Under the pieces are notes generated by a model. The model saw nothing but the letters and a program-made list of their open reading frames with translations. It was not told where the DNA came from and did no database searches. From Salvelinus alpinus (Eukaryota > Chordata > Actinopteri > Salmoniformes > Salmonidae): a stretch of DNA of 64,000 nt. The position numbers and the translations under genes were made by a program. Within the stretch, counting starts at the first letter, position 1. Every line of letters starts with the position of its first letter. Positions 1-21,310 of this stretch are shown one piece after another. The stretch is from the NCBI RefSeq assembly GCF_045679555.1, contig NC_092099.1:12309076-12373075 (forward strand), written 5' to 3'.

Positions 1-898
1 CCAATCACATATTATTCACTTATGTTAATTGTATCTCTTTATGGGCCATTTTGGCCAACACTTTATAGGTATGCAGAGGTGACCCGTATGCAAAAGTAAG
101 CCTAATAGAGCCCTCACAGATGTGCCCATTTACAATGTGTTGGTAAGATATCGTTGGACACGATAAAAACGTCATAACGTTAAAAAGATTTTCTGTTTAT
201 GTCAGGTTGGCATTGTTGTAGCTGTTTTTACCGTAAAATGAAAACACAAAAGAGACAGATCCATGAAATCCTTAGTCAAGCAGAAGACCTATAAGCCCCC
301 GGAAGCCTCTCTCAAAGGGGAGAATTGATTGCAATTAGTGCGGAAATCTTTTCAAATGTTTTTCTGTCCCCTCTAGTGTTGCTAATAACTTAATGATCAC
401 AGAAAAATGCAAGCAATTTACCTCAATTTGATTCAACCATAGCATGCTAATTTCCTAGGGATTTCCGATCACAGAGAGACACTGGGAGACGTATTGAACC
501 ATAGTTAAAACATTTTCTAAGTGCATCACCATCATTCAGTCGCAATGTAGATAACCAAACCATACTGTTAGTTTGCGCTTTCTTTTCGGTTCAATTTAAC
601 TCATTAGAAATGATTTGATTTCAGCAACCCAGGACCAGATCTCTGAGATGCACAGTCACTGTGACTCAAACTTCTTAAATTAAGATAAACCATAGTCAAG
701 GAATATTTAAATTCATATAAACGAAACCAGATTGTCATAAATCTTGTTTAAACATCAATGTAAATCCAGTAGTTGGCCTAATCAGGGTTAGTGAAATAGG
801 TCCAAACGTATTTTTATTTTTTATCAGTCGGTCTACAGTAACTGAAATTATTAGAATGTCATATGACATGAAACTGTCCTGTTTTAGATATATACTAA
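1..898. other. intergenic, no gene seen
   Basis: AT-rich single-copy-looking sequence. I see no exon, RNA gene or recognisable repeat here. The short open frame near its right end runs into the LTR that begins at 904 and is not a gene. Confidence 0.5.
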
Positions 899-903
899 CA
901 TAC

Positions 904-1273
904 TGTCACGCCCTGACCTTAGAGATCCTTTTTATGTCTCAATTTTGGTTTGGTCAGGGCGTGAGTTGGGGTGGGCATTCTATGTTTTTGTGTTCTATGC
1001 TTTCTATTTCTGTGTGTTTGGCCGGGTGTGGTTCTCAATCAGAGGCAGCTGTCTATCGTTGTCTCTGATTGAGAACCATACTTAGGTAGCCTTTTCCCAC
1101 CTGTGTTTTGTGGGTAGTTGTTTTCTGTTTTGTGTTTCTGCACCTGACAGGACTGTTTCGTTTTCGTTCATTCTCTGTGTTATTTTGTTTAGTGTTCTGT
1201 TTAAATAAAAATAACATGAACACTTACCACGCTGCGCTTTGGTTCACACCTAATTCAACAGACGATCATTACA
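904..1273 (+). repeat. 5' LTR
   Basis: 370 bp, TG...CA ends. It contains two inverted repeats: a 10-bp stem (909-918 with 952-961) and a perfect 15-bp stem (1030-1044 with 1063-1077, loop 18). An AATAAA-type signal near 1205 (TTTAAATAAAAATAA) would fit polyadenylation in the R region. Confidence 0.9.
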
Positions 1274-1888
1274 GAACTACCCACCACCAAAGGACCAAGC
1301 AGCGTGGTGAAAGGGACTCCTAGACAGGTGAGCAGTGCTATCTGGAGTATGAGACAACCTGGGAGGAGATAGAGAGGTGGTCGGTCGACCCAGGGAGAGT
1401 GCCGGAGCCCGCCTGGGATTCTCTAGAACAGTGCGAGGAGGGATACCGGAGAATGGAGTTGGCGACAAGAAAACGGCTGGCAAGGAAGCCCGAGAGGCAG
1501 CCCTCCCAAATAATTAGGGGGGGCACACGGAGAGTGTGGCAGAGTCAGGTAGTAGACCTGAGCCAACTCCCCGTGCTTACCGTGGCGAGCATGGGACTGG
1601 TCGGGCCCCGTGCTATGGGGTGATGCTCACGGTGTCGAGGCGGAGCATTCACAGGCCGGTGTGCTCGGTGCCAGCGTCCCACATTTGCCGGGTGGAAGCT
1701 GGCATCCAGCCAGAACGGGTGGGGCCAGCTCTGCGCTCGAGACTGCCAGTGCGCCTCCACGGCCCAGTGTATCCGGTGCCTCGGCCAAGGAAGAGGCCTC
1801 CTGGATGTCTCCCCAGCCTGGTGAATCCTGTGCCTGCTCCCAGAGCCAGGTCTCCTGTGTGTCTCCCCAGCCCGGTGAGTCCTGTGCC

Positions 1889-2094
1889 TGCCTCTTGTCC
1901 GGCGCTGCCAGAGTCTCCCTCCTTTCCGGCGCTGCCAGAGTCTCCCTCCTGTCCGGCGCTGCCAGAGTCTCCCTCCTGTCCTGCGCTGCCAGAGTCTCCC
2001 TCCTGTCCGGCGCTGCCAGAGTCTCCCTCCTGTCCGGCGCTGCCAGAGTCTCCCTCCTGTCCGGCGCTGCCAGAGTCGCCCTCCTGTCCGGGGC
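1889..2094 (+). repeat. 27-bp tandem repeat inside the LTR element
   Basis: Seven copies of a GC-rich 27-bp unit built around GTCCGGCGCTGCCAGAGTC. Because 27 is a multiple of three and the unit lacks stops in most frames, long proline/serine-rich or alanine/leucine-rich open frames appear on both strands. None resembles a known gag or pol domain, so I do not call a gene. Confidence 0.85.
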
Positions 2095-2204
2095 CCGCTG
2101 CGAGGGTCCCCACACCAGAGCCGCCACCGCGGATAGATGCCCACCCAGACCCTTCCCTATAGGTTTAGGTTTTGCGGCCAGAGTCCTCACCTTTGGGGGG
2201 GTAC

Positions 2205-2574
2205 TGTCACGCCCTGACCTTAGAGATCCTTTTTATGTCTCTATTTTGGTTTGGTCAGGGCGTGAGTTGGGGTGGGCATTCTATGTTTTTGTGTTCTATG
2301 TTTTCTATTTATGTGTGTTTGGCCGGGTGTGGTTCCCAATCAGAGGCAGCTGTCTATCGTTGTCTCTGATTGAGAACCATACTTAGGTAGCCTTTTCCCA
2401 CCTGTGTTTTGTGGGTAGTTGTTTTCCGTTTTGTGTTTCTGCACCTGACAGGACTGTTTCGTTTTCGTTCATTCTCTGTGTTATTTTGTTTAGTGTTCTG
2501 TTTAAATAAAAATAACATGAACACTTACCACGCTGCGCTTTGGTCCACACCTAATTCAACAGACGATCGTTACA
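2205..2574 (+). repeat. 3' LTR
   Basis: 370 bp and collinear with the copy at 904, differing at seven positions by my reading. One change falls in the 15-bp stem and introduces a mismatch. Confidence 0.9.
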
Positions 2575-2579
2575 CATAC

Positions 2580-4561
<1,982 letters not shown>

Positions 4562-6015
4562 TTGTTGTTGTGACAGACAGGGGACAAGGGTAGCTCACAC
4601 TTCAGGTCCCAAATAGATTAGAGGAATTTGTCCCAGATACTGCCGTCCTTTCAGTGCCCCAAGCAGAATGAACACTTCTGAGGATAATTTAAATTGATGA
4701 TATAGAATGACACAGACATGATTTTCTGCCCGCAGCAATAAACCTCCCAAGACGATCTAACCTAACTGTCATGCCGCCGCAGTTATGTTTTACATGACCA
4801 TTTCACCTTCAAGAAAGTAAATACAATACCGTATATTGAATTAAAGCACTATCTCTCCAGACCCAAAGATCAGTAATCTGTTAATTGAACTTGTCTTCTT
4901 TTGACCCAGTATCTCAGTCAAGTTAAACATGTATGGTTTCCAGTTCACTGTTCAGTGTTCATATTATCGTAGTGCTAATAGGCTTTATCTAGTATTTCAC
5001 CTCAGAAGGTGAACGTGTTTACTTGGAAACAGTAAGCCAAATAACTTAAATAACATGCTCTCGTTTGACATTATATTAATTGAAACATTAGCACAAAAAC
5101 GTACTTGTTACATTTACTCGATACTGATCTATGTAAATCTTATTACATTTACACTATTTAAATTACACAATTATAACATTTACTCAATGACAGACACCCT
5201 GTTTTGCAGTCTGGTGAACCTGCCAATTCTACACAGGTGATACGTCTATAATGTCAAACTAATTAAACCAGAGCACCGTGTCAAAGTAGGAACATGTTCA
5301 AAAGCTTAACTGTTAATTAAGAAATTACAACCGGTTTATCTAAACGAACAGATCCACGTGAAAACTACAGGGTAGATTCACTAGAACACATCTGACATTC
5401 TTGTGAATTGTAAATAGTAAAAGGATTTTAAAAAATCCTTTCTCAACTAGACCATCAAACAGAAGATCAGTGACAGAGGATCAGACAACGCTCATCTAAC
5501 ACCACAGTGACTTTATTTATTTTACCGCCGGACCTCAATGTCGAGGCCTCACTATTTATGACCATCATCTTGGAATTCTGTCATTCCAGTGTTTCAGTGA
5601 GCACAGCTTGGCCCAGTGTTCAACCACAGTTGAGGGTCCAGATCCAAGCAGCTGTCTGACAGGATAGTTTACGGACAGAGGGCCAGACAGAGGGCCAGAC
5701 ATGGGGAGAAGAAGGCCCTAAACCCCCTTTCAGGACCTTCTGAAGATAAATATTGATTGCGGACGGTTTTAATTACTTCCTTAAATTGAGCAATTTTGGT
5801 ATTCCCACTAGGCTCATGGTGGAAAATCCATGAAGGATTCCACCTGGATGAAAAGGAGAAGAGTTGAACATGGACCACCATAAATCAAGAGGGATACATA
5901 ATTCATTGAATCCGTGTGAAAAGGACAAGACAAGATGCTTTGGATCATTGCAAATAACATGTCCCGTGATCTCTCAATGTATTGAAATCTCCCTCCATGT
6001 TAAAACAGGCCTTCT
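4562..6015. other. intergenic, nothing recognised
   Basis: AT-rich with no exon and no repeat I can name. Short open frames have no domain similarity that I recognise. Confidence 0.4.
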
Positions 6016-6350
6016 GTTTTCAATCAGCGTTACATGCTCCTGTTTCAAATCAGCCTTACACGATCTGTTTTCAATCAGCCTTACATGATCTGTTTTCAAT
6101 CAGCCTTACATGCTTCTGCTTTAGACCAGCCTTACATGATCTGTTTTCAATCAGCCTTTCATGATCTGTTTTCAATCAGCCATACATTATCTGTTTTCAA
6201 TCAGCCTTACATGATTTGTTTTAAATCAGCCTTACATGCTCCTGTTTTAAATCAGACTTACATGCTTCTGTTTTAAACAGGCCTTACATTATCTGTTTTA
6301 AATCAGCCTTACATGCCACTGTGTTAAACCAGCCTTACATGCTTCTGTTC
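6016..6350 (+). repeat. 25-bp minisatellite
   Basis: About 13 imperfect copies of a 25-bp unit, TGTTTTCAATCAGCCTTACA plus a variable TGATC or TGCTTC end. Copies at the right end are more diverged (TTTTAAATCAG, TTAAACCAG), as expected for decay at an array edge. Confidence 0.9.
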
Positions 6351-13560
<7,210 letters not shown>

Positions 13561-14397
13561 ATGCTCGCTTGTGAATACTATGAGACGTTGAATACTATGA
13601 GAATACTATGAGACATTCCATTTTTGTTCACGGAGAAGACATGTTATTTGTATTTTATTTATAGAGAGGTAGAAGGCTTACGCAATTCTGAAACTGATTA
13701 TTAAATATGCATTTTTCTCTCCACTTCAGATGACCCTTTTGGGTTTTCTGAAGCTTCCATAGAACATCCAGTGTAGAGGTGGTGAAGCTGTTATTGTAAG
13801 ACCTAGCCTAGCCTAGCCATTCTACAATGTGTTCTCTCGTTCTCTCTTTTTTTTCACTTTCTTTGTCCTCCGGTGCGTCAGCTCCCACTAGCCCGTTCTG
13901 ACAGAGATGCCCTTCCTCTTTTAAAAGGATGAATGAAGATTTTTTTTTTAAACAAGACAAAATGGAGCAAAAGAGGCATCACTTCCTGTCATGCGTGATG
14001 GCTAGGAGAGGAGTCCGCGGGTCAGTTAGCTGAGGCCTGCCTCTACTCTCCCGGTGAGTAATGGAGAGTTTCAGAGCTCCACAGTGACACTGTCAAGCCA
14101 TCAAGAATTGCTGATTATGGTGCTAAATATTGATCTCTGCTTCACTTGTCAAAATTCCCTCCACCCTTAATTAGAATTTCCCCTCAGCGGCATACAGGAT
14201 CTAACCGAATATATTACCTCACTTCACGAGGAGGAGGGGAAGAGGAGCGGGCAGGTTATAATTGTGACTTCTTGTCTTCTCCTTCTCCCTCCTGAGTTTT
14301 GAGCTGACTCCCAACTGTCTGTCTGACGCTTCCAGCCTCTGTGATAATCAGACTTATTTTCCACATCTTATCACTGGATGATCGGCCTGTCTATCCT
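13561..14397. other. intergenic, nothing recognised
   Basis: No exon. There is a short duplication of GAATACTATGAGA near 13573-13614. The segment around 14090-14270 looks single-copy and evenly composed. Confidence 0.35.
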
Positions 14398-14547
14398 ACT
14401 CTCCCAAACCCTCTCTCGTTTGATTCCCCTCTTTCTTCCCCCTCCTCCTTCTCTGCCTCTCTCCACCTCTCTTTTCCCCTCTCCCCTCTCTCTCTCATCC
14501 CTCCTTCTCCCACACACACTCCCTCTCTCTCTCTCCCTCTTTCTGGT
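14398..14547 (+). repeat. pyrimidine-rich CT tract
   Basis: About 150 bp almost entirely C and T on the plus strand (CTCTCT, CCTCCT, CTCCCT runs) with a few interruptions. It gives the arginine/glutamate-rich open frames on the minus strand. Confidence 0.85.
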
Positions 14548-15002
14548 TGTTTCTGAGGCACAGGTCTTCATCACAAGGACCTGGCAGGCTTGCAGTCCCA
14601 CGCTGGTGAAAGTAGAGCGCCACAAGGTGTCTTTTTCTATTTGTTTGTTTCATGGTGCGCTGCACCAGCCACTGACCTGTGGTAGCCACGTTGTGCGAGA
14701 CGGAGCCAGGTTCAGCCAATCAGAAAGGGCCCGGAAATTAACACTGATCTTTTCATTCCTGGAAGGGGACCATAGGAAGAGGTATTTCATGGCTACTATA
14801 CGAGACAATACAATAAAGTACAGTTTGAACCATGATTATTCAAATGTGATTAAATATTACCATTTGATTACCTTTTTTGAAAATATTTTTAGTTGAAGAA
14901 TCCAGTTCGTCTTTCAAACAATCCAAAGACAATGATAAACTTGTGTTTGTAATAGTGTATGTAACTCTGTTTATAACGGGTTTTACTTAAAAATCAGTCT
15001 CC

Positions 15003-15511
15003 AAAGGCCCAGTACAGTCAAGAATGTGATTTTCCTGTGTTTTATATATATTTCCACACTACAAGATTGGAATAATACTGTGGCATTGTGAAAATGATGA
15101 TAATGCCCTTTTAGTGTAAGAGCTGTTTGAAATGACATCCTGAAATGTCATCCTGTTTTGGTGGGGGTGGAGTTTTGGCCTGGAGGGTGACATCACCAGG
15201 CGGTAAATTAGTTAATAGACCAATAAGAAAGAGTTTTCAGTTTTCCCCTCCCCACTCAGTCCACTCCCAGACAGTCCTAGCAAAATTCTTGCTTGAGAAA
15301 CTGTTCTTTCTTAGAAGCAAATGTTGTTTATTTTTGACCATTTTAATTCAAAACAATCACTGTAAGGTGCTTACAGGCCCAGTGAAGTCAAAAACTGCGT
15401 ATGAGATTGGAATATTTCCACACTATGAGATTGGAATAATACTGTAATAATACTAAATTGTTGCCCAGATATCATATGATATCGAGACAAAAACAGCTGC
15501 ATTGGACCTTT
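15003..15511. mobile_element. MITE-like repeat with AAAGGYCCA ends
   Basis: The left end AAAGGCCCAGTACAG matches the reverse complement of the right end, AAAGGTCCAATGCAG, so the inverted termini are about 15 bp and imperfect. The body resembles a very common salmonid interspersed repeat. A second copy of the element's own first part (GGCCCAGTGAAGTCAA, then the TTCCACACTATGAGATTGG motif) lies at about 15376-15445, an internal duplication or nested fragment. It has no coding capacity. Confidence 0.7.
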
Positions 15512-17989
15512 AAGATATTCCATAAATATGTTATTTTTGAAATATATTTGCATATTATTCACTTGCTCTTCAACTTTCTGTGGATACAATATGAGTGCTA
15601 GCTGCATAGGGAGAAATTGCAATATTCACAGTTGAGCCATTGACTGTTATTCAAGCAGGAAGTACTTGAAGAGGAAAGTTCATGTACATTTATGATGGAT
15701 TGTTCTATGTCTTCAATACTATATAATGGAAGGAGAGCTTGTTTGAAGGTCAGTGATTCTAGGGTTCTCTCTGTGCTGCGTCTTGTGGCTTCTTGTTAGG
15801 AAAATATCTCCAGCCTCTAGTCCATATTTCTGAAGAGCCTCTAGGTTGACTAGGTTGACTGACCTTGATCTAGATCTCTTTGAGGCCACTTCCTTCTCTT
15901 CCTCTTCCTGTTTAAAAGGAACTCGCTCATGAAGAACAAAGCTTGGGAACGTGCGTTCATAGGATTACCATTTTTGTCAGCACTTTTCACCAGCTTTTAT
16001 GTAAAACATCCAGTTTTCCTCAAACCTCACTTTCCTTTTCCATGTCTTTGATATTTCCGGTGTGAGTTTTGTATGTTCAACGAATACGTAAATAGGTAGG
16101 TACAACCTCACATAGTATTTGAAGTGATCTGTTTTTGTCTTGGGATCCTTTCAACCATACTGATATGATCAATGAAATCGTACAATAGTTGACATAGAAT
16201 TATTTTCCAGCTACCTAGGTGAAGATTACGCTAGTCTCAGTGGTGTCCTAATCTGGTTACCTTATCTGTATCGGAACAACCACTGTAGGTTTTTGGGTTC
16301 CTAGAGTTAGCTGTAGCGTAAGGCCTTGCTGTGTGTGTTGCCTGGCTGAGGTTGAGTGGATTCAGAGGGTTGTTGGCAGGTGCTTTATTGCAGCAGGCTC
16401 TGCAGGGTTTGACATGTGTCTGTCCTTAATCTCCTAGTGATATGACAAAGCTCTGGTAAAGCCTGCGCTGGATCTCCTCTGTCTGCCGTGACACGCGCAC
16501 CCCCTGCCCCACCTCAACCCTCAACCCTGAGAGGGCTCAATGGGGCCCGCCACAAAGGATCAGGCAGAAAAGCAGCCGAAACAGAAGCTGAACACTCAAT
16601 GGTATCCTCTTCAGTTGAGACATGAACTTAGTTATATATATAATGTGGAAGCCTGCCTGCAACGCAGCATGCATCATATAACACACCGTCTTTGCATAAC
16701 AAACATTCTCTTCAAACATACATACTCACAGATACAATCAAGTGCACGCACACAGCCAGGCATTGCAATATACATTAGCAAAACAATCTAACTAGTGGGA
16801 GAGGAGAAGCCTCCATGCATGCAATATCTATGGATGGATTTTCTAAATCATTTCAAGCATGTGTGCCTCTAGCCATGCAGTGGTGAACACACTTGGGGTA
16901 TAAGATATAGTGTAGTTGTAAGCTTTGTTTGATGAATTGGACCAGGGCTCCTGTGGGATAGATTACCTTAAACCATGCTCTTTTACTTTCTAATCCTGAC
17001 TTGATTTGATCTGCACTAGAATGCAGCTGCTTGGAAACTCAACAGCAAACAGACACTATTTATATGATATCCAGTGTTGGGTGGATAGCTCCACCAGCTA
17101 TAAGCACTGGCTTACTGCAAGTCTTATTTTCTCTCTCCTCTTGTTTTATTATCTATGAGCGGCATGGATGGGCTTCAGGCTTTGCAATGCTCATTATAAT
17201 TGGTTTTCTGCTTGAACTTTCAAAAACGGTCATGTCAAAAGAGGCACAAATATTTCCCCTGTTTTCTTTAGATTTGGCCAAAGGCCTTGCATCGAGCATT
17301 TGGATGTGCCACTTGACAAAGTTGCTGCAATATCTGTGGGGCATGGTTCTGCTTTTGTCCTAAAAAAAAGCACAGAACTTCAGCTGTATTCTGACAACTG
17401 ACCGGTGTCATATGCCCTCTGAGTTTAAGCTTGAATACCGAATCTGTAACTCTTTTCGAGCTTTGTTTCACCCTGTATTCACAAGATGACATTGACGACA
17501 GCAATATGAGTTATAACAAGAGAAACACTAAATGTCCCTAAGTAGCTTGGTCAGCCACACTCCAATTGTATTATTGTTAAAATCGTCAACACTTCAAAAT
17601 GGATCTCAAAGCATAGATTATCCATGCTAGTGGGGTTTGTCCGTCTGCCTTGGACTGAGAAGTCTATGAAACCATTTACAATTTACTTGTCAAACATGAG
17701 CAGATTACATGTGCATGGATGTGTTTGAGACATTCACTACACATGGTAAAGCATGAGGGGAAAAATCATATCACAGGTTCAGGGCAAATCCTTGTTGGTA
17801 GCAAGCCAATGCATCTGAGCATGTTGACATTTCACATGATGACATCAGACAGAGCGATAGTTTGCAACCTTGCATTCAATCTAATCATCAAAACATGCTG
17901 AGGTGTAAGTGGGTGGTTTCCTTTTAGAAAACAACAATTTACATATATTGATATATACTTAGCGTGTTTGTGATAACAAAGTTTACTTT

Positions 17990-18004
17990 GGGGGGGGGGG
18001 GGGG
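17990..18004 (+). repeat. G15 homopolymer
   Basis: Uninterrupted run of 15 G preceded by ACTTT. Confidence 0.95.
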
Positions 18005-19704
18005 TTATACATTAATTTGCTGATTTCAACCATAATATCACAGATCTACTTTTCTCATTCATCAGAAATGGGACCTTTATAAATCGGCACTTTTGCAGTT
18101 GTGGTCTGTCCTTCCTCAAGCTTTCCCTGGAGATCTAATGCATAATTTGATGGTTAAACAATCCGCTGCCTCTTCAGCTACTGACTCCTACCAGCCGGAT
18201 TGAAGCATTTTTCGTCCACTTAGAAATACACACTCTCCATCCGATCCCTTCCCTCCTTAATATCTCCTCTTTTACCATCCAGCGTTTATGGCTGTTTTTT
18301 CTACTTCAGTAAACAGTGAGCAGTGGGTTCATTAAACCTAATTGAATCGGAAACATGTCTGCCCTAGGAAACATTAACTCTTTACATAAAGGAAATGTCA
18401 TTTTTTTTATTTAGTCAATAAGGTCAAAGGACAAGGTTCAAATGTTCAATACTGTTGCATGTTGCTTCTGAAAACTAAAAAATAAGGCTATTTTAATGTT
18501 TTTTTCCTTTATTATGTTTGTGATAGCTCTTATATTTAGTAATTATGAAATGTTTTTCACAAGAACTATCCATGTTATTCATATAAATAGCCATCTTAAA
18601 AACATTTGGGCACCACCTCCAGCCAGATAATTCTATCAATCTCATTGCATGAATAATTCCTTGTTGCCAGCACAATGGATCCCTAGTTCAAGTATTGCAT
18701 TAATGGATTTCCATGTGTTGACCAAATTTAAAATAATAATTTGACAATATCCATCAGAAATCAATGTGACATAACAGACTAGCCACAGCTGTTAATAGGA
18801 AGTAAATATGTATGATTGATCTGACTGGGCATCAAGTCCAGTCAATCTTCTTTAAAATAATCTTTGCAAACGATTAACCTCATTTTACTGGTCCTGTCCC
18901 TCTTGCTGATGGCCATTAGAGTTGAGGAGGACAGAGGACTTTGATTTTTGGCTCCTCATCATTCACAGCTTGTCACTTCCCTTCATTCGTCATACATGGC
19001 TGCTGAATTGATTGTCTGTTTAGTCCTATGAATGATAAAGCCGCTGTGAGTCAGGGCAAGCCAAGGCCTCCAGAGGCTCCTTTCTCTTCTGTGCAAGGTG
19101 TATTCTGTCTTCACTCTCTTTTTTGAAAAGCAGGGGTTTTCCCATTTTTGTTCTAGATGTTTGACACAAACTTCCCTCAATATCATTGAGTAACATATGA
19201 GCTGTTTCTCAGTATACGGCAATGCATTTTAGCAACGGATGTGCTTATCCACAGTGCCTCAATACTCATTTAAACACATACCATTCCAAATATTACCAAA
19301 ATAAATGTCCAAGCAAGCGCCGAGGATAGGACATGAAGGGATAACTACTTGTCAGGGGAAGGGTCAGGGGCCACGGGTGAGGGCAACCAAGCACAGTCTA
19401 CCAACATGGTGGGTCTGTGGGCTGAAGATAGGCTTGATCAACTCTGCTGTTATGACAGCACTCACAAGTTCATTCCATTGAGTAGCTGTAGCAGACACCG
19501 GGCTGAGTGTCCATTAGCTGGATCCTCGCAAGGAGAGACATTTTTTTGTTATTCTTTTTCAGGGTATCCTTCAGCATGGTTATGTCTGGTCATCACATGC
19601 ATGTAAGAAAGAGCAGCTTCCTTCACGGAGCTGAAAGTAGTGTAGAGTCGGTAGGCTAGAGTAAAGAGATGATGGGGAAGGATGACATGGGAAAACAGGA
19701 AGAA

Positions 19705-19774
19705 TATGAAGTGCTATGAAGTATTATGAAGTGATATGAAGTGCTATGAATTCTTATGAAGTGTTATGGAGTGA
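19705..19774 (+). repeat. 10-bp tandem repeat
   Basis: Seven copies of a 10-bp unit, TATGAAGTGC with small changes (TATGAAGTAT, TATGAATTCT, TATGGAGTGA). Confidence 0.85.
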
Positions 19775-20792
19775 AGAGACTGCCTGGCCTTGTTCTCCTA
19801 ACTCAGCTCACTTACAGTCAAGAGCAGGCCCTTGACCCACATCTTTTCTCAGGGTCACCAAAGGTCAGAGGTTCACATGAGTCATGCCAAGGGTTGTTTG
19901 GAATACATATTTGTTCATGAGCAGCTCCTATTTATATAAATTCAAATTCGTATTTTTCTTGTCACATAAATGAGCAATCAAACACACTCATTGTGGTACT
20001 TGATAAAACTGCCACATCCAAATCCACGTTCAGTCTATATGGATATTTTGCTGCTTTGCAGGAAGGATTTGTGTGACTAAATCAAATCTAAATACCAGAG
20101 GTCCATAAGCCAAGCAGCACATCATAACAACAAAATACACCTATTTCCAGCATAGGCCTAATACTTCCTGGGTGAACTAGATTTTAGTGTATGATGTTGT
20201 ACAAGTTAAGATAACGTCTGTTCTAGTATTTCTATATCACAGGTTAGTCTCATTTCTTTAAACAACTGTGTAGGTTTCAATGTAATTCATGGTCAGCCTG
20301 AGGTTTTTGACTATTACATGATAACATTTCACCAGTGTTGCAGCACATTGAAGGACACTGAATAAATTGTGTGAGGAAATACACTGAAGAGGAATTTTAG
20401 CATTTAACTTGCATAGGTCTGCAGGAGTTAATAGTAGCCCTATGAACTAGCAGCGCTCTCAGAGGAGGAGACTTTACCCTTATCATTTGGAGGCTTTCTC
20501 ACTACCGGTGCAAGCACTTAGCAGAGGACATCTGGGCTCTGTTCCATCTCTTATGGAGACCGTCCATAAGCATGCTATTTATGGCACTCTCTCTCTGCTG
20601 CTTTGTCTTTCGTCTCATTACAGACCATGCACTTGCATAACCCTGTTAAGGTACTATAATGCTATAAGATTATAGTGAGTGCTATAGTAAAATATATACA
20701 TTCAGGTCCATCATTATTGGTACCCTTGATAAAGATGAGCAAAAAATACTGTATCAAATAAATAATACAAATACTGAGGTAATAAGGAGTTT

Positions 20793-21029
20793 GAGGTACT
20801 TTCTGCATATGCTTCCGTTTTTCAACACCCAACCCACCACTGGTGTGCGTGGCCAAAGAGCTCTATTTTCATGTCATCTGACTATAGCACCGGTTCCAAT
20901 CCAAGTGCCAATGCAGTTTATCAAACTCCAGGCGGTGCTATGGTCAGATGACATGAAAACAGAGATCTTTAGCCAACCACAACAGTGGTGGGTTTGGCGT
21001 TGAAAAACGCATATCCAGAAAAGTACCTC
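20793..21029. repeat. long inverted repeat within the Tc1-like element
   Basis: Arms of about 97 bp (20793-20891 and 20934-21029) are reverse complements with roughly 80-90% identity, separated by 42 bp. The left arm plus loop is an inverted copy of transposase sequence, so the structure arose by rearrangement of the element and is not part of a normal Tc1 terminus. Confidence 0.85.
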
Positions 21030-21310
21030 ATACCTACGGTCAAATATAGTGGTGCATCTATGATGTTAAGGGGCTATTCCGCTTCCACTGGTCCTGTGGC
21101 GCTTGTTAAGATCAACGGCATAATGAACTTTATCAAGTACCAGGACATTTTAGCCAAAAACCTGGTTACCTCTGCCAGGAGGCTGACACTTGGCCACAAT
21201 TGGATCTTCCTGCAAGACAATAACCTCAAGCACACATCAAAATCTACATAGAAATGGTTAATCGACCATAAAATCAACGGACTTGAACCCCATTGAAGAC
21301 CTGTAGTTTG
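20934..21310 (+). pseudogene. Tc1-like transposase remnant
   Basis: Catalytic-domain remnant of a DDE transposase. The first Asp lies in WSDDMKTEIF (about 20940-20970), the second in LQDNNLKHTSKS (about 21210-21245), and the Glu in LNPIEDL (about 21285-21305). Stops and at least one frame change separate the blocks, and the helix-turn-helix half is absent. It cannot encode an active enzyme. Confidence 0.8.

Larger units (their letters stand above)
904..2574 (+). mobile_element. non-autonomous LTR retroelement, complete with target duplication
   Basis: Two direct repeats of 370 bp (904-1273 and 2205-2574) begin TGTCACG and end TTACA. They enclose a 931-bp interior. The 5-bp target duplication CATAC sits at 899-903 and again at 2575-2579, so both boundaries are exact. 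A polypurine tract (run of G, about 2195-2201) lies just before the right LTR, which sets the plus-strand orientation. The interior has no reverse transcriptase, integrase or protease sequence and no convincing primer-binding site next to the left LTR. By my reading the LTRs differ at 7 of 370 positions, which suggests a fairly young insertion. It is best read as an internally deleted element that relied on enzymes supplied by another element. Confidence 0.9.
15512..20696. other. intergenic desert
   Basis: No exon supported. It holds a G15 run at 17990 and a 10-bp repeat at 19705, listed separately. Segments near 17150-17330 and 18040-18230 look constrained by eye. Confidence 0.35.

Noticed and set aside
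1536-2386. Proline/serine and alanine/leucine-rich open frames of 200-258 codons
   Set aside because: They are explained by the 27-bp tandem repeat and overlap in several frames and both strands. No gag or pol motif is visible.
14371-14625. Arginine/glutamate-rich minus-strand frame
   Set aside because: Produced by the CT-rich tract.
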